Shown piece after piece: positions 24,035 through 35,285 of a stretch of 64,000 nucleotides of DNA. Position 1 is the first letter of the stretch. Each line of letters starts with the position of its first letter. The position numbers were made by a program, and so were the translations under genes. Source of the stretch: Uloborus plumipes (lineage: Eukaryota > Arthropoda > Arachnida > Araneae > Uloboridae); the NCBI GenBank assembly GCA_038373865.1, contig JAXGGA010004675.1, forward strand, positions 21,651 to 85,650, read 5' to 3'. The notes below the pieces were generated by a model. That model had not been told where the DNA came from and searched no databases. It saw nothing but the letters and a program-made list of their open reading frames with translations.

Positions 24035-25404
24035 CTAGCTGTCGTGGCCGTCACCAAACTTTCTTCTATAACTATCTTATGAATTCCGGTTACAAAATAA
24101 AATACGTACTCTCCCGAATAATTGGAGACAGCTCCAACTTCCCAATTATCCTAATAATCCTGCAAATGAAGAATTAATGAGCGAAATCGGTAATCATTGC
24201 AAAAGCCTTATTTAGATTAATTGCAAACATTTTATTTGTTAGTAAAAAGAAATTTTCAACAGTTAAAAATTTCAAATCATTGAAAGTTTTCAGCTGTTTT
24301 GATAATTAAATAGCGTGAAAGCGATTTTTTAATGAATTAATTTTTCGCATTGTTGACTAAGCGCAAAAATCACCCCACCCTCCCCCTGGGGCGATTGGCG
24401 CCAAAATTTAATCGATGCTTGCTTCCATATTGGGTTAGTGTTATTCCAAATTTCATTCAAATCGCAGCAATATTTCTCGAGATACAGTAGGTGCAATGAC
24501 AAAATAAGCACTTTTGATTACTCCACCCCCTTTGAGATATTGACACAAAAATTGAATCAGTACTTGTACTCAATAGGGTCTACCTATGGACCAATTTTCG
24601 TTTGATTCCGCCTGTTACTTCCTGAGATATAGCAATCATCCCCGCGCAGAACACGTGCGATTGCTCCACCCCCCTTCAAGATATTGACACACAAATTGAA
24701 TCAGCACCTGTACTCTATAGGGTCTACCTATGGACCAATTTTCGTTTGATTCTGCTTGTTACTTCCTGAGATATAGCAATCCCCCCCCCCCCGCGCAGAA
24801 CACGTGCGATTTCTAAACTCCCCTTCAAGATATTGACAAACAAATTAAATCAGCACCTGTACTCAGTAGGGTCTACCAATGGACCATTTTCGTTTGATTC
24901 CGCCTGTTACTTCCTGAGATATAGCAATCATCCTCGCGCAGAACACGTGCGATTGCTCCAGCCCCCTTCGAGATATTGACACGCAAATTGAATAAGCACC
25001 TGTACTTAGTAGGGTCTACCTATGGACCAATTTTCGTTTGATTCCGCCGGTTACTTCCTGAGATATAGCAATCACCCCCGCTCAGAACACGTGAGATTGC
25101 TGCACCCCCCTTGGCGGAATTCGCTTAAAAAAGTCAGGTGCACCAGTTCACATAGTGGTACATATGTGCAAAAATTTTTGTTCGATTTCATGCAGTAGTT
25201 TTTGCTCTAGCGCGGCCACAAAAACTGTTCACACACATACAGACTCACACACAGACAGACATTTTCCAAAAATGGTCGAAATCTTTCATGCCTATTTTCA
25301 ACAACGCTTTATAGATTTTTACATCCAAAACACCATGTGGAGACGAAATATACATCTAGGCAGAACAACGTCTGCCGGGTTCTATTAGTATTAGATATAG
25401 AAGA
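24035..25404 (-). mobile_element. Helitron family H1, copy 1 (minus strand)
   Basis: CTAG at 24035-24038 next to A (T on the minus strand) follows a short CGTG/CACG hairpin, the Helitron 3' signature. The body is shared with 59365-60589 and 61505-62738. It contains four ~140-bp tandem units (24520-25100), each with 'gagatattgacacacaaatt' and 'gcagaacacgtgcgattg'. Near the far end is a separate hairpin, GGCAGA...TCTGCC, followed by CTATTAG (25353-25387), perhaps another Helitron tail. The end shares 'tatagaagaaagtaaaaa' with the other copies. Confidence 0.65.
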
Positions 25405-25986
25405 AAGTAAAAATGGGTAAATTCATTACGTCCTATATTTTGCTTCATTAGGTTGGATTCTTGCAAAACAAGCAGCAGTAACTTAGTTTTTAGTCAATTC
25501 AGATAGCTCCCATATAATTGCAAATTGACCTCATTAAGAAAGAAAATCAGCCTGTTAAATAAGCAATATCTGGATTTTATTTGAGTAAATTTTCTTTCAA
25601 ACCCCGATCTTTTGCATTCAGAAACTTTTTAACAGAGTCAAAAAGTTATTTTAAAAGATATTAATGACAGAAACCTTGTCAAACATGGTCCTTTAGAAAA
25701 CCAGCAAACTTCAATCTAAAGAAGTAAATGATTAAGTTCTCATCATTTGTTTTCACACAACTGCGCAAATAATTTAAAATTTTAAGGCATTATCACGAAT
25801 TTTGTATGTAGCATTTATTACAATTTGTTGCAATTGATGTTCAGATTTTTTGCAACTAACTGATCCTGGCTCATGGACCCCTTTTTATATCTCATGGACC
25901 CCTAGCTTTTTCTTTCATTTGTGTGAACCCCTTGCAAATTCCGGGAGGCCCCTGGGGATCCCTGTGGACCACTTTGGGAATCCCTG

Positions 25987-26394
25987 AACTAAACTATGCA
26001 TTTTGTTATCTTACCTATAACCCATATTTTGGTAAATCAGAGACCTGACGCATGCGTAAATACGCAGAAGGTTTTACCTAAGATAATCAGACAGTAGTGT
26101 TCACCCCCAAAATATGCTGTAATCAAAAAATGTATCTTTTTGTCAGAAATTAGCCATAGCGTGTGTTTTGAAACATATGCATTTGCTGTTTAGCTCTTCA
26201 AATTACTCTTTTTACATTTCAGGAGACGCTACAAATTGAATAATTGTACCTTTTTCTTACGTATTTTACTTAAGGCAAGCGATTACAAGCACCAGAGCGC
26301 GAAAGAAAGAAATCAAGCAGACGACGTTAATTAAATACATATGATGTGCAGCATTTGCATACTAAGTATAGGGAGTTGGATCGCCTTGAGCTTC
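25987..26394. other. spacer with flanking repeats
   Basis: 26010-26075 ('acccatattttggtaaa ... catgcgtaaat') resembles the loop of the foldback at 8488-8545. 26098-26155 repeats 21233-21290. No gene is seen. Confidence 0.45.
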
Positions 26395-28240
26395 GCTTGA
26401 TGTTAACTTGAACTGTGTTAGCTGATTTAGTAAATCTTCCTTTTTTGCTTCACGCTGTATCGGTCAAACACCTATTGATTGTTTTCAAGCAAATGTGAAC
26501 GATAATGACATAACTGTTAATTACATGGAGTTTTTGAAAAAATCCAAAGTGAAATATAGTGCTGGATTAACGTACCTCTAAGCGCTAAACACCAGTGTTC
26601 GTTGCCTTTTGCTTTACACTTTATCGGTCAAACACCTATTGATTGTTTACAAGTATATGCTAACGATAATGACGTAATTGCTAATCAAAAAAAATCTTTA
26701 AAATATTAAGTGAAATCTGCGTTTAGATTAGCTTATCTCTAAGCGTTAAACGGCAGCTTTTAGTGGTTTGGGAAAACTTGCTTTTTGCTTTAAACTGTAT
26801 CGGTCAAACATCTATTGATATTTTTTAAGTAGATGCTTACTATAACGGCGTAATTGATAATCATAAAAATTTCTTAAACTATTAAGTGAATTCTGTGTCT
26901 ACATCGGCTTATCTCTAAGCGTTACACGTCAGCTTTTAATGGTTTGGAAAATCTTGCCTTCTGCTTTATACTGTGTATCGGTCACACGCCTATTCCTAGT
27001 TTTCAAGCAAATGTGAATGATAATGACATAACTGTTAATTAGATGGAGTTTTTGAAAAAATCCGAAGTGAAATATAGTGCTGGATTAACGTACCTCTGAG
27101 CGCTAAGCACCAGTGTTTGTTGCCTTTTGCTTTACACTTTATCGGCCAACACTTATTGATTGTTTACAAGTATATGCTAACGATAATGACGTAATTGCTA
27201 ATCATAAAAAAATTCTGAAAAATATTAAGTGAAATCTGTGTTAAGATTAGCTTATCTGTAAGCGTTAAACGGCAGCTTTTAGGGGTTGGGAAAACTTGAT
27301 TTTTGCTTTAAACTGTATCGGTCAAACATCTATGGCTTGTTTTCAAGTAAATGTGAACGATAATGACATAACTGTAATTACATTGAGTTTTTGAAAAATT
27401 CTAAAGTGAAATATGGTACTGGATTAACGTATCTGTAATCCATATGGGGTTTAGGCATTCTTGTTTCAGCTTTATACTTTATCTATCAAACAGCTATTGA
27501 TTGTCTACAAATAAATGCTAATGATAATGACGTAATAGTTAATCATAAAAAATTGTGATAGGTGCAAAGTGAAATTTGTGACAAGATTAACTTATCTCTA
27601 AACACTGAACATCAGTTTTATGTTAAGAAATCTAACTTTTTACTTTACGAATGAATAGGTCAAACACCTAATTGTTTTCAAGCAAACATGAACGATAATG
27701 ACATAACTTAATTACATAGTTTTCAAACAAAATCTAAAGGAAATATAGTGCTGGATTAACGTACTTAAGCATTAAACGCCAGTGTTCTGTAGTTCAGGCA
27801 ATGTTACTTTTTGCTTTACACTTTAGAGATCAGACACCTATTGATTGTTTTCAATTAGATTCTCACAATAATTATGTAATTGCCAATCATCAAAAAGAGT
27901 CCGAGAAGTAAGAAGTGAAATCTGTGGCTAGTTCAACCTGTTTCTAAGAGTTGAACATCAGTTTTATGTAGTTTAGGAAATTTTCCTTTTTGCTTCACAC
28001 CACATCGGTTAAACACATATTTGATTGGTAACAAGTAAATATGAACGATAATGGCCTAACTGTTAATCTCATTGAATTTTTGAAGAAATATAAAGTGAAA
28101 TATAGTGGTAGATTAACATATCTCTAGCTTTTTACATCAGTGTTCAGTCGTTCAGGCAATGTTACTTTTTGCTTTACACTTTTATCTTTCAAACATTTAT
28201 TGATTGTTTGCAAGAAGATGCTAAAGATAATTACGCAATT
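26395..28240. repeat. complex satellite, ~11 units of ~163-180 bp
   Basis: Units are marked by 'tatcggtcaaacacctattg' at about 26458, 26621, 26799, 26968, 27138, 27308, 27478, 27650, 27830, 28005 and 28170. Two subtypes are visible: A with 'gtgaacgataatgacataac' and B with 'gctaacgataatgacgtaat'. They mostly alternate, with one extra variant after the first pair, so 26478 and 27003 (about 525 bp apart) are near-identical. No transcription signal or protein is evident. Confidence 0.85.
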
Positions 28241-28408
28241 GTTAATGATAAAAACACAGCACATACATTTAAATTGCAGCTTAAAATGACAACATTGAAG
28301 GTAAAAAATATTTTGAAAAGCTATAAAAACAACCAATAACGAACTTTTATTTCTTTGCATTCAGTATATCATCACCGTAAAAACAGCAAATTAAAGTGTG
28401 AAGGTCTG

Positions 28409-28443
28409 AGGATAATCCGACAGCCGATAATCAGGAGTTTACT
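28409..28443. mobile_element. solitary pogo/Tigger-like terminal repeat
   Basis: Reverse-complemented, the sequence reads CAGTAAACTCCTGATTATCG then GCTGTCGGATTATCC beside TA. This matches the CAGT-A-ACTCC-GATTATC style of Tigger/pogo termini. No partner end was found upstream, so it may be the remaining edge of an old element that included part of the satellite. Confidence 0.5.
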
Positions 28444-29056
28444 GTATAACCAATTTAGAAGTGTTTAATATCACATCGAGTTTCAAGAATGGAATTGGAA
28501 ATAGAAATCTATATACATAAAAGACTACTTCTGAAATCGTATGTCCGGGGTAATCTTCCAAACTACTGGACCGATTTTAACCATTTTTGCACCGTTAGAT
28601 AGCTACAGTAACAGAGAGCAGGATAAGCTATAATTTATTTCTAAAAAGCTTAGTTTAAAAAAGTTATTATGGAAAATAGTAAATTTCATTTAATTTCCCC
28701 ATTAAATAATTAAATTTTCAGTGCATTGTTGCAAAAATTTGGTTGCCATGCAACAACAATATTAATAGTAATCATGGTGAAAATTTTGAACCTAGGCTTC
28801 GCTGGAGTAAGTATGAAATTTATTGCTTTCTTAGGATTTTTATATTCATTTATGCCAATAATCGCTAACGAGACTAAATAAAAAGATAATTGGTTTTGGC
28901 AACAGTTAGAGAACAGAAAATGTTTATAGTCAAAAAATTTCTAAGTTAGGTACATAAGATGTTTTCACCAATGTAGTAACAAGGATATAAACTAATGATG
29001 GGACTTATTTTACGTGTAATGTTTGGAAATACTTGACTCCAGTGCGATTGATTTTA

Positions 29057-29933
29057 CAGGGTGCGACAGAGAAACTTGCTGATTTCAATTGGATGCTAAT
29101 TAGCAAGGAGGGGTCAGAAAGGAGTGGGGAGAGTCTCATTTTAAAGAGAGGGTCCTGAAGTTTTGTTATCTCATAGTTTAGTTGTCGCCAGGCGTTGGAC
29201 AAAGGAGAAACGAGCGTTTGCCGCCGAATCTTACTTATCAAATAATCTTTCGGTAGTCGCCACTCAACGTGCCTTCCGAACTCGGTTCAACATTCAGCCC
29301 GTTGTTCCCATTCCTGGCTGGGAATCAACTGTTTTGTGGGTGAAAACATTCAGGGAAAGTGAGAGTGGCAAATAGAGGCCCAGGAGGTCAACGGATTTCC
29401 AGAATCCTAGAAAACGTCGAAAAAGTGAGAGAGTCGTTTTTGCGCTCTCCTAGGCGTTCGGCGCGTAAACACGCTGCTGATTTGGGGATTTTTGATTGGA
29501 CACTGAGACGAATTCTTCACAACGAACTCCAGTTTCATCCCTACAAACTTGCTGTGGTTCACCAGTTGAGTGATAACGTCTCCTTGAAAGGTGACGTACC
29601 GTAGCCAGCCCGCTCTTCCGATTTGACACTCTGTGACTATTTTTATGGGGTATCTCAAATCGATTTTTTACAACGACAAACCCCGGATCCTGCAATGCCT
29701 GGAGAACAACATCCGGCTTGCTATCACCAACATCCCATCAGTCGATATGCTCGAAAGAGTGCAACAAATCTAGGGTACATGAGTGCATCATTAACAGAGG
29801 CCGTCATTCTTCCCGATGTAGTTTTTAAATCTAACTAATATAAAAATTCAGAATGGGTACCATATCTTATAAAAAGTAGTAAACTGCTACATGATATACT
29901 TTTCAAGTCTGCAAGTTTCTCCGCCGCACCTTG
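29057..29933 (+). mobile_element. 877-bp internally deleted mariner-superfamily element
   Basis: Inverted ends CAGGGTGCGACAGAGAAACT and (reverse complement) CAAGGTGCGGCGGAGAAACT are flanked by TA at 29055-29056 and 29934-29935. It encodes a broken transposase (29166-29828). TA duplication and the protein both place it in the Tc1/mariner superfamily. It lies inside the Helitron 28508-30164 and so is younger than it. Confidence 0.88.
29166..29828 (+). pseudogene. mariner-superfamily transposase remnant (DUF4817-type N terminus)
   Basis: The first part reads RWTKEKRAFAAESYLSNN, then VVATQRAFRTRF: the N-terminal helix-turn-helix found in many arthropod mariner-like transposases. After a frameshift near 29360 the product continues with ILENVEKVRESFLRSPRRSA and RRILHNELQFHPYK, a second DNA-binding helix-turn-helix. 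It then jumps directly to SLKGDVP, a stop where Trp is expected, and PARSSDLTLCDYF, the segment holding the last catalytic Asp. The region with the first two catalytic Asp residues is deleted. A further frameshift follows NNIRLAITNIP. The protein cannot be functional; it is recognisable only as family remains. Confidence 0.85.
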
Positions 29934-30164
29934 TACCAAGCTTATAACATTTCCGATTTACCTAAACATTATTTGTAGCTTGATTTTGTATTTAAGGTGT
30001 GTTATACAGTTTTTAGTTTGTCCAGTCAGAAAAAAATTGCCATTGTTTACAGAAGTAGCCATTGTGTGTATAGATATGCACTTTAATGTTGAAAAATTCC
30101 TGAACGAGTGTCACTAAAACACCATACCCGGCCGAAACCCGGGCAGGACCGGGTACCCGGCTAG

Positions 30165-31225
30165 TTGTAGCATAATCAACTACGTTAAAGGCAAGGATGT
30201 TGTACTCTGTAAAAGTAATTCAGAAGCGTTCCTAGAAAATAATGGTCAACTAATATGTCCAAATTCTTCTAGCAACATATTTAGCAGAAAACACGAAAAT
30301 TTAACGGTAAAAGTCAGTAATCTTCCCGAAATTAACCAGGATTCTTTTTGAAGAACTCATTAACTTTCTGTAATACATCAGGAACCTCCCCGCCTGTTAG
30401 GACCTTTCATTTCGAAAATTTCCCGCTACGCTACTCAAATACCCAACACCTTACTTGGTTGCAATTACTTGCATGGCTACAGCATTCAGATACTGCACTT
30501 TGCTCTCATATGGAGAGCAGTCTATCTAACCAACCGTGACAGATAATATGAAGGCGAAAGTCTTTATAAATGAGAACATTTTGACACTGGTAACTTAAAA
30601 TATCTTTCAAACTGGGGAAATGGCAAAAGTTAAGTTCCCAGAAAAGGAATATAATCTCAGATTTGAAATTAATCTAATGCTTCCATATCCCTCTTATCCT
30701 TATCAAAAGATGTTTAGACTAGAACTTGCGTATCAAAAAGTTTAGAAGTGACAGCTTTTAAGATGTAAGATGTTTTACAATAAAAGGGGAAATAAATCTT
30801 TTCATAGCAAAATTGATCGCTTTTTATTTGTTTACGCTAAAAAGTAACTTATTACTTATTACAAACTAGCATGCCCAGGCACTTTTTACGTCGCATGGTA
30901 TTAAAATTTAAGCGATGACAAATGGCAACAGTAGTTAATGACAACTGAACCAGCCACTTTTGCATAAGGCTGCAATTAACCCTAGTAGACTTGTTGCTAA
31001 TGGCCAACTAATGACACTGCGACCGTCACTGATTAATGGAAATGACCAGTGAAACGTTTTTCTCTGGAAAAAAATTCTTCCTCCATGGAATATTAATTCG
31101 AAATATGCGAAGATAATGACTGTCAAAGGAGGGATGGGAAATGGTGCAGGAATTTGAGGAAGTGTTTTTGGTAATATCCACTTTGTTCTATTTTCTTTTT
31201 TTTTCTTTGGCGCGACGTAGGACCT
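30165..31225. other. unassigned stretch
   Basis: No gene or element ends are recognised. About 30220-30360 has weak similarity to 60910-61090 ('gcgttcctagaaaataatgg' versus 'acgttcctgaaaaataatgg'), suggesting an old shared repeat. The 127-codon minus frame at 30935-31318 has no recognisable domain and overlaps the start of a tandem array, so it is not called. Confidence 0.4.
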
Positions 31226-31670
31226 GTTCGAATAAGACATCCGCATGTCTTTGTCGCGCCAACAAATCCGTCTGCCCTGCATCAGTTTAGGAAGCAGAAT
31301 TTGACTAAAGATCTCCAAATTAGAGTCGGTTCCGTTTTTCCAACACTTGATTGAGAAACTAAACGTTACCGCATTCGAGCAAGATCTTTGTCGCTCGACG
31401 GAATCCGTCTACCCTGCCATCAGCTTAGAAAGTAGAATTTGACTAAAGATCCCCAAATTTGAGTCGGTTCCGTTTTTCCAACACTTGATTGAGATAGTAA
31501 ACATTACAGCATTCGAACAAGACATCTGCAATGCATGTCTGTCGCCCCACGGAATCCGTCTGCGTCTTAGTCGCTGCTCGCGGAATTCGTTTGTCTTGCC
31601 ATCAGTTTAGAAGCAGAATTTGACTAAAGATCCTTAAATTAGGCTCGAATCCTTGTATGATTATGCGGCA
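31226..31670. repeat. tandem repeat, ~145-bp unit, three copies
   Basis: Units begin around 31226, 31374 and 31516 and share 'ttcgaacaagac', 'gaatccgtctgccctgc', 'agcagaatttgactaaagat' and 'ttccgtttttccaacacttg'. The third unit has an extra internal segment. No protein is seen. Confidence 0.75.
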
Positions 31671-31844
31671 CGTAAAAGCTCCCTTCAGTACTTGTTTGGC
31701 ATACAGTATCTCTTGGCAAAATTAAATGTGCAGTTTCGCATGGAATAGAGGTCAGGTACCTCCATCCAGTGATGAAACTAGGCGTCAAAATTCTCGTAGC
31801 AATGGCATGCCACGAGAAAGTGCCAAATGAACTCACTTTTTTTT

Positions 31845-32520
31845 TTTCGCGAAAACGGGATACTCAACGTACTGGAATTCAAGCAGTGCAATTGAAATTA
31901 AATCGGGACTGGAAAAAACGGTAAAATTTGGTTACATCGAACTTCAAAGGACCTCATTTTTTGTTCGTTGTACAGGAACTCAAAAAGTGTAATGGAAATT
32001 AAATCCTGACTGAAAAACAATGAAATCTGGTCACAACAAACTTCAAGGGACCACTTTTTTTTTTTTTGGTTCGTTGTAACGGCAGTTGGGTTGTAATGGA
32101 ATTCAAGCTATGAAATGGAAAATTAAACCGAGACTGAAAGTCAGGGAAATCCGGTTGCAACGAACTTCAGGGACCGCATTTTTTGTTTCCTTGTAACGGG
32201 AATTGCGTTGTAATGGAATTTAAGCGACGAAAAGGAAATTAAATCGGGACTGAACAAAAATTAAATTCGATTACAACGAACTTCAAGGGACCACACTTTT
32301 GTTCGTAACGGGAATTGCATCAAAGACTGCATGGAGTTCAATTCACAAAATGGAAATTACATTGGGACTGAAAAACAGTGGCATCCGTTTGCAACGAACT
32401 TTAAGAGAACACACTTTTTGTTCGTTGTAGCGGGAATTGCTTTGCAATAGAATTCAAGCAATGACGTTAAAATTAAATTGAGACCGAAAATTTATTTTAA
32501 TGAAACAGATGTTTCGCTGT
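31845..32520. repeat. tandem repeat, ~118-bp unit, about six copies
   Basis: Recurring blocks are 'ttcgttgtaacgggaattgc', 'ggaattcaagc', 'aaattaaatcgggactga' and 'aacgaacttcaagggacc' at about 31940, 32040, 32162, 32279 and 32397. The array ends near GTTTCGCTGTACTG (32509-32522), whose reverse complement CAGTACAGCGAAAC looks like a pogo-type terminal repeat; a partner end was not found. Confidence 0.75.
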
Positions 32521-32522
32521 AC

Positions 32523-33303
32523 TGGTACCTCCCTATAGACAGTTTAACTATTTAACTACCTACCTAAGTAATGAAAATAAACTAAGATGCTAGGTTTCTT
32601 CTGCATTTCTTAGTTCAAACATCAAAGAACAGTTCAAAAAGAAAAAAAGAAAAGCAACATATCTCGGAGAATGACCGGTATAAATATCAAGCCAATTCTG
32701 TTTATAAACTATCTTAGATGTTTTGGTCGTTACAGAATTTTTGGAATGCTACCCACGAAAACTCACCTTTCCTTATATTGATTCAGCTATATTTTACCAA
32801 TGCGCAATCTTTTATCTCATACCGAGCAAATATAAAACTGAAATATAGGATCAGAAGGAATATGATATAAATATTAGTAGGGGAACAAAACATTAATAGG
32901 GGATTTAGTGCGCATAAATCATTGATTGTAAACTGCCCCCACTTATCATGACAATCCGATTTAGTGACGGAAAAAAAAGTCGAATTTCTCTTTCGCTCAT
33001 TTTGAGGGCATGAAGCTGTAGAAAAATCCTTGTCACGCCATCTTGATTTTGATGAGTGACTATTGCAGGTGTGTGTGCTGTTAGGAATAAAAGCCCTTCA
33101 TAAAAGCAGATCGAAATCCGCTGAAATACGACCGCAGTTAATCAATTTTTTTTCTATGACAACGATAAAAATATATTTTTAATGAAATTCTTATCATTTT
33201 TCGGTACATCAGAATTTAATTTGTATATTTCAAAATTCTAGACATAGGTAATTTCGCAGTATTTTGTAGTGAACATTTTTGTACATTTATTTCCTTTACA
33301 TTC
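32523..33303. other. unassigned AT-rich stretch
   Basis: Nothing recognisable apart from short homopolymers. Confidence 0.4.
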
Positions 33304-33371
33304 AAAGTACCCGGATTTTTGGTTTCTGCCTTCGGTTTCGGTCGGTTTTCTGCTGATGTGGATCCAGGCCC
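33304..33371. mobile_element. half copy of the 144-bp MITE
   Basis: It matches the right half of the element at 49796-49939 ('aaagtacccggattt', 'ggtttctgccttcggtttcg', 'gctgatgtgga', ending GGCCC). The left half is missing. Confidence 0.75.
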
Positions 33372-33518
33372 TGAAGTTTCATTTTCGCTACAAAATTACG
33401 AATAAGCGTTAAAAATAACAGACAGCATCGTATTAGTGATTTGTGTTCTGCATTGCATACTAGAGAATAGCTTGTGTCTTCTCTTATGGGGACGCCATCT
33501 TTTCCTTCGTCCCCTTAA

Positions 33519-34035
33519 ATCATTAATGCCTGACTTTTTTTTTTCCGAAAGATATTTTGTATACTGGTTACAAATAGTGTTTAATGGACAGGAAAAATAA
33601 TTTAAAAAATATTATGTAAAAAATAATTTTTTTATTAAAAAAAGAAAAATCGTACTTAAAAAGGGATGCTAGGCACTAGAAGGAACATACTTTTTTTAGT
33701 ATTTTTTTTTTCTGTAAACGATATAGTATTTAGAAAGACATTTTATAAGAAGAAATAAAATCATTAATTAACATAAACTGGGAAGCTGGGAATGACTTTG
33801 AAAACTTAGCTTTTTTTCTTGAGATTATGAACGATGTCATTCTTGATAAAGATCATATTAAAACGGCTGCAGAGTGCCCTTTAGAATGGTTATGGGCTGG
33901 AATCTGTTAATTATGAATTGAAACAATACCAAGGTACTAATTGAACACTATTATTTGGTTAAAAGGTTCATTTTTGAAAAAAGTCAGACACACTTTCTGG
34001 ACCGTCCCTAAAAAGGGACGCTTGGCATTAATGGG
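33519..34035. mobile_element. 517-bp piggyBac-like MITE
   Basis: TTAA at 33515-33518 and 34036-34039 flanks inverted ends ATCATTAATGCCTGAC and (reverse complement) CCCATTAATGCCAAGC. Near the right end 'gtccctaaaaagggac' is a subterminal palindrome. The TTAA flanks support piggyBac, although the end repeats are imperfect. No coding region is present. Confidence 0.65.
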
Positions 34036-34132
34036 TTAAAAAACGCGCAAACGTGTCACACGGGACAAAAAGAAAAGAAAGAAAAATTCCGTCAGCTGTG
34101 CCAAATTTTCCGATATCACATCCTCCATACAC

Positions 34133-34495
34133 TGTAAAAAATAGATGTTGTTTTAACAGCTAATTTTATAGTAACAAACTGTAAAAATTTCTAAATTTAC
34201 ACAGTAATAAATTGTAAAATTGCTCATTCTACACTAATAAACTGTAAAATTGCAACTTTACAGTAGTAAACTGTAGTGCATTTTACAGTTTAAAACTGGA
34301 ACCTCTGCTACCAGTATTATAGTGTAATTTTTACAATATAATGCAGCTAATTTTGTGTGATTAAACTGCAAAATTGCTGCTTTACAAAAAAAAACTCTTA
34401 AATTGGCAAGTTTACAGTTTTAAACTCTCTGCTGGAACCTCTGCTGCCAGTATTATGCTGCAAAAACAGCACTTTATTTTTTGCAATGTAGCGCT
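34133..34495. repeat. ~360-bp repeat rich in 'aaactgtaaaattgc', copy 1
   Basis: The unit 'taaactgtaaaattgctaa' is repeated degenerately throughout. Ends 'CACTGTAAAAAATAGATG' and the reverse complement of 'cagcactttattttttgcaat' are weakly inverted. A second copy lies at 62765-63130 with the same 'aaactggaacctctgctgcc' landmark. Confidence 0.7.
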
Positions 34496-34498
34496 TGA

Positions 34499-34527
34499 AC
34501 TTTTTTTTTTTTTTTTTTTTTTTTTTT
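34499..34527. repeat. poly-T tract
   Basis: A run of about 28 T lies directly upstream of the Helitron fragment at 34541. Confidence 0.9.
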
Positions 34528-34540
34528 ATGGCCAGTTTCT

Positions 34541-34781
34541 TTCAATTTGAATAGATAGAGCAATAGAGATAAGCCTTTAAGCATACAAATCGATAAAATT
34601 TAACAAGTTTACATATGAGTAATTTCCAACAAAGATTACGATTGACAATGAATTATCAATTTAAGGCTCGCCTATTTCATTTCAGCATAAAATAAGTTAA
34701 ACATAATGTGAAACCTGTTCTAATTACCTTAGAACATTGTTCTATTAATAAGCACCCGAGCAACGATGGGTAATAAGCTAG
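34541..34781 (+). mobile_element. Helitron 3' fragment (same family as 5574-6646)
   Basis: It is the reverse complement of 5574-5790 and ends 'gcaacgatgggtaataag'-CTAG before T (CTAG 34778-34781). The 5' part is missing or replaced at the poly-T tract. Confidence 0.65.
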
Positions 34782-35026
34782 TTTACTCATAAAAGAAAAA
34801 GGTATTTTACACGGGGGAAAAAAAAAACTTGGAATTTTATTATACTACCTATTTTCTGAAAAATGAAGTTATTCATTTTAAAATCTGAATATATAAAGGA
34901 CATAATTCAAAAGCAAACTAATAGCCTTCATATTTGAAGTTTAATAATAAGTTTAATTTTCTGATGAATCTCATAATTTTAATTATCTTATCTGACACTA
35001 TTTTCCTAAAGTTTCATTGCTTTTTA

Positions 35027-35285
35027 TACGCTTTTATTAGTTTCACACGGTGGGTTTGTTTGTTTGTATGTATGTAACTCTGAATAACAAATAAAATTCA
35101 CGTTTTTTGCAAATATAAAAGTAATATATTTTATACTACTATTAATACTAAAGGCTAAGCTATATTACATGTTAATGTATTATAAGTGCATGTAAACTTA
35201 GGGGAAATTCAATTTTTCTTTTAGTTTGATTAATTCTAAAAGCGTATCTTTAAGTTTTTTAAAACTATAATTTAATTCTGGACTG
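35027..35285. repeat. dispersed AT-rich repeat, longest copy
   Basis: It joins in one piece the blocks seen separately at 907-1050 and 105-240, so it is the best representative of this family. No coding region is seen. Confidence 0.65.

Larger units (their letters stand above)
21458..25986. mobile_element. hAT element, TIR CAGGGTTCTCAAACTTTTTT, with two nested insertions
   Basis: Ends CAGGGTTCTCAAACTTTTTT and (reverse complement) CAGGGATTCCCAAAGTGG are flanked by AACAAAAC (21450-21457) and AACTAAAC (25987-25994), a 7-of-8 duplication typical of hAT. It is homologous to the hAT at 55034-59031. A Tc1-like element (21893-23506) and a Helitron (from 24035) interrupt it; the other copy lacks both and instead holds a piggyBac and a hAT. 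No transposase is left. Confidence 0.88.
28508..30164 (+). mobile_element. non-autonomous Helitron, plus strand, with mariner insertion
   Basis: It starts TCTATATACATAAAAGACTA directly after A and ends with the hairpin CCGGGTACCCGG, then CTAG (30161-30164) directly before T. These are the canonical Helitron features: 5' TC, 3' hairpin, CTRR, and insertion between A and T. After removing the mariner element at 29057-29933 about 780 bp remain, too short for a Rep-helicase gene. The 5' region carries 'aactactggaccgatttt', a phrase common in Helitron-like repeats of arthropods (recalled, not checked). Confidence 0.75.

Noticed and set aside
26395..28240. CRISPR array
   Set aside because: Units are long, diverged and contiguous with no short exact repeats and unique spacers, and the context is eukaryotic.
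30935..31318. 127-codon minus-strand frame
   Set aside because: No recognisable domain, and its 5' part lies in the tandem array at 31226-31670.
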